Below are positions 20,884-33,400 of a stretch of DNA of 64,000 bases, in pieces. The position numbers and the translations under genes were made by a program. The notes under the pieces were generated by a model. The model saw only the letters and a program-made list of their open reading frames with translations. It was not told the origin of the DNA and did not search any database. The stretch's first letter is position 1; each line of letters opens with the position of its first letter. Source of the DNA: Falciphora oryzae (Eukaryota > Ascomycota > Sordariomycetes > Magnaporthales > Magnaporthaceae); assembly GCA_000733355.1 (NCBI GenBank), contig JNVV01000006.1, forward strand, positions 1,309,803 through 1,373,802, written 5' to 3'.

Positions 20884-23117
20884 ATGGTGGAAGCGGCGTC
20901 GGACGGCGTCGGCCTGATGGCCGGCCCGCCTCGCCGGCCGTGGCGCAGGGGCCAGATCCTCATCCTCGCCCTCGCGGCCGGCTCCGTCGCCGCCCTGATA
21001 GGCCTGGTTTTGGGCCTGGTCCTCCAGCCCGAGGCGCTCAGCGGCCCGACCGTGGACCTGGACTACGCCACCTACGTCGGCAGCCGGCTCGAGAGCGGCG
21101 TCAACGTCTTCCGGGGCATGCGCTATGCGCGCCCGCCCCTCGGTGACCTGCGCTGGAGGGCACCCGTCGGGCCGGAGAGCGAGAAGAACCCCACGAGGGC
21201 CAAGGCTGTGAGTTTGCTTGTTGTTCTGTTTGCGCGAGCCCTGGGAGTTAGTATTGGGGTCTGGGTCTAAGCCAACATGTGCATAAACGCGAGGTCGAGT
21301 TCAGTTTGGCCCAGTTTGCCTCTCTACTGGAGCATCTTATCCAAACAGCGGCCAGGATGAAGACTGTCTCTACGTCAACGTTTGGGCACCTGCAGTTGCT
21401 CCGCCAGATTCCAAGTTCCCAGTATGGCTGTTCATCCAAGGTGGTGGTATGTCTCCTCCTAGCCCTTTCTAGACCTCCCGGGTAGATGGAACCGCTTCAT
21501 TCTATTGTGCCACGCTTCTTTCCGAGGTGCTGACCAGGGGTCTCAAGGCTACACTGCCAATTCAAATGCAAACTATGATGGCGAGGAGGTAGTCCGCCGG
21601 AGCAATATGAGCATCGTGTTTGTGAATTTCAACTACCGCGTTGGACTCTTCGGCTTTTTAGCAAGCGACAAGATCAAGAAGAATGGCGACTTGAATGTCG
21701 GCCTGCTCGATCAGCGGTTTGTCATGCAGTGGATTCAAAAACACATATCCAAGGCAAGTTTCTCAGGGGGCGGTAGCCGCGTCGTGGCGTGTCGTGCTGT
21801 GGTTCAGGGTTCAGCCACCACTCAGTTTCCATTCTGACAATTGTTCCCTGGGTGCCGCAGTTCGGAGGAGACCCGGACCACGTTGTCATCTCGGGTGTAT
21901 CCGCCGGCGCTGGCTCGGTAGCGATGCAGCTGACGGCTTATGGCGGGCGAAATGACGGCCTCTTTGTCGGCGGCATCATAGAGTCGCTGTTCTTCCCGGC
22001 CCAACCCTACCTCTCGGACCTCGAGTGGCAGTTCGACAGACTCGCGAGCAGCGTGGGTTGCGATACGTTCGAGGACGGAGACCGTGTGGCCTGCCTCCGG
22101 GGCTTGAGCACTCGCAACCTCCAGTTGGCCAACGTTGCCTCTCCATTCCCTGGCCAGTCGCAGTCGCCGCTTCCTCTTTTCTACTGGACGCCCTGCGTCG
22201 ATGGCGACTTGATAAGGCACCTCCCCTACGCCATGTTTGAACGGAAAGAGTTTGTCGAAGTCCCCCTGATTATTGGGACCGACACTGACGGTATGTTATG
22301 CTTGCCTCACATTCAACCTCTTATGCAGTCTCCAGGCCCATCTCACATGCTCGAATGCTAATGGTGCAACACAGAGGGTTCTTACTTTGGCGCAAACGCT
22401 GCGTCGCAGCAAGAGATGCGCAACTTTATGCGCAACAACTTCCCGCGGCTGCGCGATGCCGACCTCGACAACATCCAGGAGCAGTACCCGCTCATGGACG
22501 CACTGCCCAACCACAATCGGTGGTTCCCGTCCACGTCCCGGGCCTACGGCGAAGGTGCCTTCATATGCCCCACCGTCAACGTGCTCGACGACCTGGCCTC
22601 GGCACTTCCGTCATCTAGCTCGCTCGTGAAAGTGGCAGGCAACCGACCTTTGCAGGCGCCGGTTGATAAGGGCCCCTGGGCATACCGCTACAACGTCGTG
22701 GACGACGATTTCGTCCGGTCAGGCCTCGGAGTCCCTCACACATTCGAAATCCCGGCCGTTTTCGGCCCGGACAGCGTGTACGGGGCCCCGAAGAGTTACT
22801 ACACGTACAACAGCGGCATCGTCCCCATCGTGATGGACTACTGGATCTCCTTCGTCAAGACCCTGTCGCCCAACACACTGAGGAACCCCAGCGCGCCCGT
22901 GTGGCACTCCTGGGCAGCGGGAGGGTGGCGCAATAGTAGCGGTTCCGTGAACGGCACGCGGGACGGTACCGGCAGCTCCTTCACTCGCTCCCGCCTGCTG
23001 ATCGAGACGGGCAACACGCGCATGGAGAATTCACCTGCACAGGAGGTTCGTCGTTGTGGGTTTTGGAGGTCTCTAGAGGATTTCACGCAACAGAGGAGAA
23101 AGCGAGGGTTAAGGTAG
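20884..23117 (+). CDS. Membrane-anchored type-B carboxylesterase/lipase (alpha/beta hydrolase)
   Basis: Five exons (20884-21207, 21305-21446, 21548-21753, 21861-22290, 22375-23117) give 614 aa. An N-terminal hydrophobic segment (ILILALAAGSVAALIGLVLG, residues about 24-47) follows a basic stretch, predicting a type II anchor and a lumenal or extracellular catalytic domain. Family landmarks are in order: FRGMRYARPPLGDLRW, EDCLYVNVW, the oxyanion motif QGGGY, nucleophile Ser238 in GVSAGAGS, acidic Glu368 in GTDTDEGSYF, and His489 in GVPHTFEIP. The family hydrolyses carboxylic esters; the natural substrate is unknown. The residue before the nucleophile is Val, where many members have Glu. Intron 3 (21754-21860) uses a GC donor (AAG followed by GCAAGT). 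The other introns are GT-AG. Confidence 0.92.
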
Positions 23118-23330
23118 TAATATATTCTGGCATGAGCGGGCTTATGGGCGTTCGTATTTACTCATGTGTACATGTGTGAAGCAATCTAACAGGCCAATCA
23201 AGGGTCGAGAAAAGAGTGGCGGTTAAGATCCAGTAACCCAAACATCGAAGCTTGGCTTATTTTGAATGCCGCTCCAACCTCTGGTCCGGCCTCAGCTAGC
23301 AAAGATCGGTCAAGAAACCCTGGCAAAACC

Positions 23331-25087
23331 ATGCATCAGACCTTGCTGAGCCGATACTTTCGCTTGCCTCCTCGGCCTCCGCCGACCGGCCCGTCATTTC
23401 TCGACCTCCCTTACAATGTGCGCTATCGCATCTACATCCTAGCCGGGCTCGTTCGGACTACATGCGCCATAGATCTCAACCTTGAAGCCCAGGATCGGGC
23501 TGACCATCACGACGAGGGAGCACGCCGGGCTCGGCCTAGATCGTGCCGCTACCCAGCCGCGCCGTTCCTAGATCCGTCCGAGAGGTGGCACGAAGACGAC
23601 ATCGACTGCGTCTGCCCTCCGCTGCCAGCCGCGCTTCTTTACGTCTCTCGTATCGTCTCGAGAGAATGTGTCTGTGTCCTGTACTCGGAGAACAAGTTTA
23701 AGATATGCTGGGGCAGGCGCCGAGGCTTCCTCCCTCTCCATGGCCTGGGCGGCGTGGCTTTGGCCTCTCTTACCTCCCTTACAGTGCGACTAAACAGATG
23801 CCCATGTCGCCCTTCTCTGATGGGCAGATTGGCACCACGGCCATCTGATTACCACATGGACTGCAAAGGCGGTAGCACGTGTGGTGGGGATAAAGCACTC
23901 GCCGGGATATCCCGCAACGACAAGTCTGTCCTGTCGGACTGGAGGAGCATCTGCACAAAACTCGCCGCCAGCATCCGGCCTTCGCAGCTCCGTCTGTTGT
24001 ATGCGATACTGCCAGTTATGAGGTAGCCCAGGAGGTAGTCGAGCCTCTCGCTACATTCCCAGCTCTCCTCGCATGCGCTATCCGCCTGGGCCAAGTGCCC
24101 AACAACCGACTGCGATGCCTAGCCGAGACGACCGTCCGTCGGCTCACTGCTCAGACCCTCCCAGAGGCCCTAACCGGGCGTGAGCCGCCCACCCAACTTC
24201 CCCTCGAGATCCTCCGCCGGATCTTGTACTTTACGGACCTCATCGCGCCACGGCACCTCCTCTGGGAAGAGTCGCACGGCTTCAAGCCTTTCCCTTGCAA
24301 CGGGCACTGCACTGACGGGCGCGAGGCATGCTGCTGCTCCGCCAACCACGCCGCCTTCTCCTCGTCGCCCTGCACCACGTCCTGCTGGAAGCTACCTACA
24401 AGCCTCTTCCTCATCAGCCGTAGCCTCCGATTCGAAGCCGAACGCCTCTTCTACGGGCAGAACCACTTCGTGCTTCTGCCCCCAAAGGCCTACTTCAGCT
24501 TCCTCCAAGTAGAGCGCAACGCGCCTCCGTCCCTACACGCCTTCCTCACCGCCATCCCCACCCACTGCGTCCGCCACCTGCGTTCGCTCGAGGTTGTGTT
24601 CCCGGACATCGACGAGGATTTCTTTACGTCAGGCGTCGCGGACGCGAGAAGCTCCTCCGCTTGGCGGTGGGGCCGCGGTGTCGGGCTGCTCGTGTCGCAC
24701 GGCGCGACGCTCCCCAAGCTAGCGCTGACGCTGAACCTGTCGAGCCAGCGCGTCTACGCGACGGAAACGGCGAACATGTCCACGGCGCAGATGAACGCGG
24801 CCGAAAGACGGATGCGGCACGTGTACCGCCGCGTCTTGGGGTGGCTGGTGGACCTGCAGTTACAGACACACGCGCAGATGCCGGCGCGCCGAAGGGAGCG
24901 GCCGCTGAGAGACCTGTTCGTGTATCTCAGCTGGCCGCTGGCGCTTGATGAGAGATGGGAACTGGACAGAGCTGAGCATGAGAAGGTGCTGGAGAGACTT
25001 GTGATGGGGGCCGGGTATGATGCTACGGCGCGGGGGAAGTTTGTAATGGGCCCGTGGGGCGGGTTGGCGAACACCGAGTGGAGTTGA
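23331..25087 (+). pseudogene. F-box-like fungal protein gene broken by a one-base frameshift
   Basis: From the ATG at 23331 the frame encodes an F-box-like N-terminus (FLDLPYNVRYRIYILAG) and runs to IRPSQLRLLY, then stops at 24026. The next frame continues the protein without a gap (VCDTASYEVAQEVV, then LACAIRLGQV) and stays open to the TGA at 25087. Between 23999 and 24002 one base appears to be missing. There is no room or signal for an intron. The second half begins a similar unit again (LPLEILRRILYFTDL, FLISRSLRFEAERLFYGQN), so the gene looks internally duplicated. The downstream 330-codon stretch has no ATG near its beginning and no further damage. It is therefore either a very recent pseudogene, a strain-specific null, or a sequencing error. 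The likely intact product would be about 585 aa, possibly a substrate adaptor. Confidence 0.75.
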
Positions 25088-28000
25088 AGAAGAGGTCTTG
25101 CAGCTCTCGGCTTCATGATTCTGTGAATTTTAGAAGGCGGCCGGCGCTCAATCCAGATTTGGGTGCCTATCAGCCCGCTCTACTCCGATTTTGGGCGGCC
25201 ATCTAGCCCGAGCAACCCGAGAGCCCGGCAGGGAGTCGAGCAACACACACGCGCTCTTGCCGATATCCGATGACATCAAGACGGTTGGGGGCCTCCAAGG
25301 CAGCCCGTGGCTGCGTGCTGCCTATTGTTGTTATTGTTGTCATGTAATGAACGTGCTGCAATGGAAAGGCCCACCCGCATGCCGCCGATTGGAATCCTCG
25401 CAAGCCCCGACAGGCTGCGCGCATATCAGCACCGCCACCGGCGCCGCTCTGCAGACCCCACCTGCAGTTCCTGTTGTTTGTCCTGCGTGAACGGTGAATC
25501 CTGGCCGGGCGTGCTGGGCATCCTATTGATCGATCGGTGACCCCGTACGGACTGCCCCCAGCAAGCATTTTGACTCGACGGCTCCCCAAGATCGGGCCCA
25601 GCCAGTGAGGAGGGCTCGGCCGCATTCGTCGCTCTCGCGATTCCAAGGGCATCCCCGAACCTGAGGCTGTGCGACAACAACAACAACAAACTACAAGGGC
25701 GCAAGGGCAGGCAGGACCCATGAGCATGGCATGGAGGAGGACGGGACGGGATGGGATAGGTAGGGCATCGTAGGGCGGCCGGCTGCCGCCAACCAGACGG
25801 CGAGGAGCAGGCCCCACGCCCCGCGCCTTGAAACCGCGAGACCGAACGTGAAGGTTCGATGGCGAACGGAGAAGACGACTAGATCGGGCAGCGGCCCCCG
25901 TGGGCAGCGAGGAGGAGAATTACAGGATGCGGGTTGGTTTGGACGTTCATGCGAACCGCCACGGCCGCCGCCCACTTGGCCCCACATCTGGTCAAGGTGA
26001 TGGTGTTGAAGAATGCTGGTTTGACAGCTCGATCATCCCGACTCGTCCACCAAGCATGACCAACCCGTACCATGACGGCATCCAGGTCATCAGCGCCAGA
26101 GGGCATGTATCCCATGCCGGGCCGCGGTGATTGTTTGTTTGTTTGCGCGCGGGCTGCCGGGTTGATGTGCAGGCAAGCAAGCATCAGGCAAACAGGCAGG
26201 GGCAACCCTGATTCTCGCCACCGCGGCTCCCTTTCACCAAACTCTAGCGAGAGCCTCTGACTGACCTGGCCGAAACAGTCTCGAGATGGCGGAGGAGGGA
26301 GGCATCGGCCATACTGCCGCTTGAGGGGAAACACATGTTCGCGCGGCTGGCAGGCCGTTTAGGTTCGCCCTCTGTCCCGAGCACACGACCGGGTTCTCTC
26401 GTCTGCCAACCGCCGCAAAAACAAACAAGGACGCTGGGAAACCCGGTATGGAACGCATGACACGATCACATCAAATATCCCGTAAGTACTGTCTACCTTT
26501 ACCAAGGTACGGTGTGCGTATGTGTGTTTTGTTTTTCTTTCCGCAACCCACTTCCTTGCGCTTAGATCCAGTCGGTATAGAAGAGCGGTCCACGGCTCAT
26601 GCGGCCGACGCGCCATCGCGCGCAGATTGGTCATCACAAGTCGCAATGTTAAGCGCGAGAGGGTTCGAAACGGCGGGCTGCGATATGCGTGGGACGCTAT
26701 CATGACTGGCATCCCCGCCTCGGCACGTGTCCACAAGGCGGTGGGAGGTACCTATGCGCAGGGAGACAACGTATCTTGCATCGCGGAAGATGGGGAAAGG
26801 GAGGGTATGCTGGAGTGGCGGTCAGGACCCTGCGTGCCTGCGTTGGTGCCTCGGGGCCCTCGGGGAATGCATTCCAGCACGATCCGCGAGATATGAGACG
26901 GGTAGTGGCCGGTCACTCTGGTCAACGAGTTCAGCTGCGTCAATTCTACGTAGTCCGGGCCGACCTTCACAGGTTCGTCCTACATGGCTGTAACTATCCT
27001 CCACTCCTGGGTGGTTGTTGGTGCTTGTCCAGATGCAAAGCAAAGCATGCGGATCTGCGGCGTAGCGTTACACAACGTTTTTTTTTTCTCCCTCCAACTG
27101 AACCACATCCCTCGAAGCAGCCTGACCTCGATTACCATGCCAACCCCTCGGCATCCAGCCTGTCGGTCGTCTGCCCAATGAAGGAAGGCTAGACAAGGGC
27201 TAGAGGTCGTTGGATGCTTACCGAGACAAACCACTCGGTATATACCCCAGATATGTGTCGACGTAGACGAGCAAGTATATGCGTATCATATACGTCTTGT
27301 TATTGCTATTATCGACACACCTTCCTGCTCGTCAAAGTACACACGCATGAGAGGTTTCGTACCCCGGGATGTAATCTACATTGCAAATCGAAAAAAAAAA
27401 GAAGAAAAAAAGGATATTTGACCGATGGCACCGAGGGGTCCGAATGCCGTCCAACCGTCCATCCTGCGATGGCGTCTCGTACACGGAGATTTGAATTACC
27501 ATGTGGAATCGTACGAAGTCCTAACGGGGCCCGGGGTTCTTCCGCCTTTGTTGTCCAATGGAGGACCCGTCCAGCAAATTTGCCAGCGTCCCAGAGTAGC
27601 ATTGGGCCGGGGTAGACTTTGAGCCACTGGCGGTGGGTGGTCGGTATCCGTCTGCCGGTGACGACGCGGGGCCTTGACTCGCCGGACCCAGGGCCAAGTC
27701 AGTCCATATTCGCAGGACAGCGCAACCCGCCAAGGCGAGGCTCCACGGAGGCGGGCGACACCTTACGGTGTACAAGAGTTCGCCAAGACCTCCCGTCGTG
27801 GCCGCGGGAGATCAGATGACAACGCCAGAGCAAAAGTGTATCTCGCATATGATATGGGAGGGTATACTCCGGAGTTACTTCGTTGTCTGTCAGCAGAAAC
27901 TCGGTGACCGAGTTGGGGTGCCGCGACACGTATCTGCGGTGGACGATAGCTGTCCGGCACCAGCCATCGCCTCGGCCAGGCTTGGGGAAGGTGGGTACGC

Positions 28001-29001
28001 GCGCTTGTCATGTCCCGCGGATCAGGCGTCCTCACAGGATGGCCGTGAAGCCTGAAGCTTGCTTGATAATAACCAGAGTATTGTCATTCAATAGGTTGTT
28101 ATGCGTTTGGTTTCGGAGAATATCAACCCTCTGATAATATTAGCAACAAAATGCGGTTCTGGGAGTCTGTCTCGACATGAGACCGGCCGTGTGAACTAAT
28201 CCGTCGAAACGATCGCCATACGAAGCACGGCAGCCCCATCGAGACCCATGGTGATCAAGACAATCACCTCCCGCGGTACTGCCTGACTGAAACGTTCTGG
28301 AAGCAATACAGATTTTTATGTGGAATGAGTGGTGGAGGCGTCCTGGGCCAATCGGACAGAAGCAGGCGGGTTGGGCTGTGGAGCGTTGAAAACCTCAACG
28401 CATTCACTCCGCGAAGCCCCCCCACGTGTGTCCTGGAAGAGGGTCGGGAAAGGTGGCTAGGAACCACATGCTTCAGAGCATTGACAGAAGATACCCGATG
28501 GGACGGACGTGGACGGGATACGCCGCGGAGGACAAGAAGCCACGGACAAGGATAAAAAATGTGGCAAAGAGCCGACAACGAGATTGACAACCAACAACAG
28601 CCAGGTGAAATAACGCAGAATCAAACAAAATCAACACGCCCACCTGCAACCAGACTATGGAATAATAGCCCAGGCGAAGGATCGCTTCGAGAAGGAACCA
28701 AACTTCAGGACTTTTTTTTCCGTGCCACTGCGAGCGGGCCAGGGCAAATTACACCCCGACCCGCAAATCTGCGACGGCCCAGGAACAGGCCCACCAATTT
28801 TCTGGCCGAACCAACATGGAAAAGCGGCGAATCCGGGGACTTGGGCAGAAGAGGGCCCTGGCCATCCCAGAAAGCCAACCCTTGTCTGGCCTCGTCCGTC
28901 CGGCCCTCTCCAGTCTCTTTCTCGGGTTCCTCCACCAGGCCGTCAGCCGCGGCCCGGTGGGAAACGGTCCGTACCAGGACACAAAGGCGCGACGGCGCAA
29001 T

Positions 29002-29069
29002 ATTGTCACCTTGGTTGGTGACAATGCCTTTCTTTCTTCTCTGGCAACTGTTCGTTTTTGCCGAACAGT
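29002..29069. repeat. Two adjacent perfect inverted repeats
   Basis: The first is ATTGTCACC at 29002-29010 and GGTGACAAT at 29017-29025, with a 6-base loop. The second is ACTGTTCG at 29047-29054 and CGAACAGT at 29062-29069, with a 7-base loop. Both stems are perfect and 21 bp separate them. No poly-T follows in a way that would suggest an RNA polymerase III terminator. Confidence 0.7.
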
Positions 29070-30403
29070 GGGGGCCGGGGCCCTCTTACCGATAATACGG
29101 GGCCCTGCGTGGCCGCACGCCGCGGCTGCTAGACGGTGAGGCGGCCCAGCGACGATCAACCAAACGACAGAACAAGATCCACACTCGAGGAGACGCGCGC
29201 CTGCCTCGCTTCCGGTGTTTGTCTCCGAAGGTTTGGCGTGCCGGTCACATCTTGTCTCCGTGTGTCGGAGGCGAGCCGGAGGGTTTTGAGACGAGAACAG
29301 CAGCGTCGCTGCCCTGGGACGCCTGCCCAGGGCGAGGTCGGAAGAGGTTGGCTGCTTGGCGAGGGCGGGCGACTGGGGATCTGCGGTCGCTTCACCAGAA
29401 ACTGCACACCGCGAGGTGGTACCTGTGCTGGGCCCGACCGGGCCCATGGTGGCGATTTTCTCCCGGCGGCACTTGCTCTCGGTGGGGAGGGCTTTAATTC
29501 CCCTGGCACTCTTGGATGGGCTCATGTTGAGGCCATCGCCGTAACAGGCAAGGCGGCGGGCCAGGGGTGGAACAGAAAGGTAGAGGAGGGTAGCGAGTTC
29601 ACCCCCTCCCCGGGCAGCCTCGCACGCGGCCGCTTTGGGAAGTGGCGGCGACCGGGATATTGACTCTTTCGAGGGGTCCTCTGGTCCCCCGGAAGGGTTC
29701 GACGAGAGTCCTTGGCCGCGAAGAACCCACATGTTCACGACGTTGCACCGCTCATGGGGGCCCACCAGCTTCGCCGGCCCCTCGAGTCCAGGGTTGGTGC
29801 GAGGTGGACCCTATAACGCCCATCTTCATGCGGTCGGGGTGGTGGGAAATGGCGGCTGTCGAGATGTTCAAGCGTTTGCCACCGACGCCAAGTTTTGCCC
29901 GGCTCGAGCTGCCAACAACCCGGGGAAGGGAGAGGGCAACTCCCGCGCAGGAAGGGAGGAGGAAAAAAGGCGAGAGACGCAGCGCGGATCTGATTGGTTG
30001 TGTGGAATGCGTCTTTTAGCCTGTGAGTGTGCCAACATTTTGCATGTGGCTTGTTTCGTACCTGCAGGAGTTCAGAGTCTCCTGCAAGGCACAAGAAATT
30101 GGCACATCGCTTCCCCGTGGATCATCAAGGTGACGGTGTAGGTACACAGTACCCTCGACTTCCAAGTGGCTTCCTTTGGTGGCTGGAGGACTGGCAGGCT
30201 GGCAGACTGGCGCGCCATCTAGGATCCGTGCCGAACCCCATCTCCCGTTATCCCCGACCAGTTACATCGGCCGGCCGGCGGTGGCGGGTGGAGAAAAGCA
30301 ACGACGGAGGAAGCCATCAAGGGGGGCCCTGCCCTGGCCTGCTGGGTAGGCGATCCATCCTTCCACCGCCTCGGATTTGCTTCCGCGCGCCGCTGCCCAC
30401 GCG

Positions 30404-30432
<29 letters not shown>
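30404..30432. repeat. 29-base A homopolymer
   Basis: An uninterrupted run of A, the longest homopolymer in the window. It could be a microsatellite or the tail of a retroposed copy, but no recognisable element or target duplication is seen beside it. Confidence 0.85.
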
Positions 30433-30435
<3 letters not shown>

Positions 30436-33400
30436 TTGAGGTCTTTTTCTTTTCTGCCATTTTCATTCTTCGTGTTCCTTTTCCAAGTTGCCGTTTTAGG
30501 CAGTGGCAGTCCGACGTAGCAGCCAGCCATCTTTCCTCCACTATTTCATGCACCAGCACAAGCCACCTTGCATTCGCATGAGGGGGGAATATGTATGTCT
30601 GGTGTGTTATATGTAGGGAGATGCCCAAGAAGGTAGGTGGTGTGTCCGAGAGGAGGCACGTTGAGCACTTGGACCTCAAGGCGGTGTGCCAGGTATGCCA
30701 CAAGAGGCTATCGTACGGTCTAATGCATCCATCTGCTGGTTGGTTGCTGTCTGGATGCTTGGGAAGTGAAAATTGGTCCGCCATTATGCACTCGTGGTGG
30801 GACTTTTTGCACGGCTGAAACGTGATAGAAGGCCGAGGCGTGGAGGCACATGCAGCCACGCAGAGAACTGACAGAATCGTCCGTCGATACAGAGCTCCAA
30901 TATGCAACTTGTCACGGAGCAGGACCCCATCTTGTTGACTCAGGGTCTAGATTCCCACACTTTGACGTGTGCCTAAATCGACTCATGAAGCTTGTGTAAT
31001 GAGCTGGCAGGAGTCTAGCATTAGGCAGTTTGAGAAAAGGAATCAAACCATGATGCTGTCGGGGGACAACTTCGGACCAATGCACACCGTCTTCTGCTAG
31101 GTGAGGAAGGCAGACAAGGGCGTCCACCGGCACAGTCCATCCGCCGCACGATCCTCAGCAATCCAGCAAGACAGGCCATTGACTTGTCGTGGTTGGGTGT
31201 GGAGTTATAGTGGTAGTTTGGGTAGCTGTATTGAAAGTCCGGCGCTCACCCAGCCATTCTGCCCTGGCGTTCGGGGGCGGTCGGTTGTCTTCCGTGGCTA
31301 GTCGACTCGACCGAGCGCCCGAACTAACCGATCGCCTGTAAAGTGTCTGCGTCGAGCACAGATCGGGGGTTTTGATGGAATGGGGCAGGACTCGGGGCTG
31401 CTCTGTGCAATCCTCGCCGGGTCAAAATTTGATGAAGAGTTGTCACCCCAGCCCCGTGCTGCTCTCGTCAACGGGCGGGGACAGCGCTGGTCTGTGAGGG
31501 AACAGCGCGTTGCGACATGTTGAGATGACGCCTGACGGGAAAGAGCACGGTGTTTTCCGCTCCCCGCATTTGTCGGTTGTCACTCTCGGAAAGACACCGA
31601 CTGGAGCGTGCAGTCAGTCAGCCAGCCAGCCAGACTTGTCAACGAAACCCTCCGTCGCTTCATGTTGTTTTCGATCAAAGTTTTCTTCCTTTTCTGCATT
31701 TCTTCTTCTCGTCTTCTTTGCTTTTCCCGACTATCCGGTCAATCATTGCCCATGCTCGCCCGCCGAATCGCTAGTCTCTATCCCCTGACATCTACCCGAA
31801 AGTTTAAGAGCGAAAAAAAAAAAAAAAAAGGCTGACGAACTCTCCAGTGTCCGTCCACCGTCCGTCCGCCTGACGGTGTATCGGTCCCGCAGGCTTGGGA
31901 TGACACCCCATCCGGTCTGCTTTTTTGCTTTGGCTAGGGTTTACGTGTGTGTGCCGCAGCGGGTGCCTGAGCGCGAGAGGGGCTGGGCAGGTGGCCCCGG
32001 CCAAGGTCCGGCACAGGGTTGAACCTCGTCCTGAGCGGGAGTTTGTGCGTTTGGCTGATTCGAGCGTGGTGTTCTCACGCCTTCGACATTGTCACCTCCG
32101 CCTTTTGGGCATTTCTCCTTTGGTCTATCTTCCCCCTCGATGTCCATTCCAAGCAAGGCTACTTCCGCATCCTCTGCACGGTGGGTGGTGGCCTGTGCCG
32201 CGCGAGGACTTTGGAGGGTTGCATTGCACACACATGACCTTGATTTATCCAGTTGGTGGTGGTGCTTTGGGCAATTTTTAACCCACAACCCGGATGCATG
32301 CAGTTTGCCCACTCTGCTTCATGTGCGTCTGTTGCAACGCACCATTTTCTATACTTGATTCCCTCCTGCTGTATGGCACAAGTGGGATGCCCCCCCTTCT
32401 TCCAATCTGTCTGAATCGCTTGCGTGGTTCTTTTGTTGAACATGTTGATCACCTGTGCGACGACAAAGTCGAGGACCAGGCGGCTCATACTAGGCGGCGT
32501 CTCACAAAGAGAGGGTGTTCTGTGGGCTCCATAATAAATTATTCTTGGAATCAGGTGTGGAAACGCTCCTGCTTCTCTTCTGTGGAGGAGCCGGTGTCAG
32601 TTGGAAAAGCTGAGGTGTCCCAAGAGGATCTCCAGCCCCCAAAACCCTGACCCTCGGTTTCCATCCCATGTCTTATTTCGTGGGCCCAAATCCCGGTGGG
32701 CGCATGTCAAAAATTCAATGCTCTATCGATAAAGAGATAAATCGAGCGAGGCTTAGGAGAGCGCAGAGCTTCCTGGTCTCGTCTATTTCCCGAGCCTTAT
32801 CCGGGCTGCTGGGGGACGCATTGAGACGAGAGGCGGGGTGACCCGAATACCAAGGACTGCGGGCACGAGAGGGGCCGCTTGTTTCGTTCCTGGGCGGTGC
32901 CTGGATGGGGATCGCCTTCGTCTCGGCTTGTGCCATCAAGCAGCTGCAGGCAGACGCGAAACGCCGCTCTGGAATCACATCCGTCGCGCTTTTCGGCCCC
33001 CCATCCCAATCCGGCAGTCTGCCCCTTGGTTGGACCAGCGGGCAGGCAGATTCATCAGACTCTCGGCAGGTAGATCTCGAGAGCAGCGTCGCTGAGTGGG
33101 TGTGTAGCTGCAAGGTGATCGATGATGGGCGTTGCGCCGTGTTTGTCTGCTTGGCCAACCATGCTCTTGCCCTCGGCACCCTTCTGCCCTCCCGACTTCT
33201 TTTTTTGGCCCCTCATGCTGTCATGCTCGGGATCCGCGGCCTGTACCTTGCATGCGTTTGCGCTGCTCTTCCTCGGCCTCTGGGGGCACCGATCACCTGC
33301 GAGGGCGAGAGGCCCGGGCTTATTCGTGACTGGATGACAGCCCGTTTGCATCTGTGCTCGTGGATGGGGCCTGCAGCGCTATTGCTGTGATGTGTGGCCG

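Noticed and set aside
24095..25087. A separate gene made of the downstream half of the F-box-like locus
   Set aside because: Its first codon is not ATG, and upstream sequence in the same frame continues the protein of the first half, so it is the broken remainder of one gene.
28749..29765. 338-codon minus-strand open frame in the gene-poor region
   Set aside because: Composition is random-looking, rich in Arg, Pro and Ser, with no domain, no signal peptide, and other frames equally open. Without transcripts it is not supportable.
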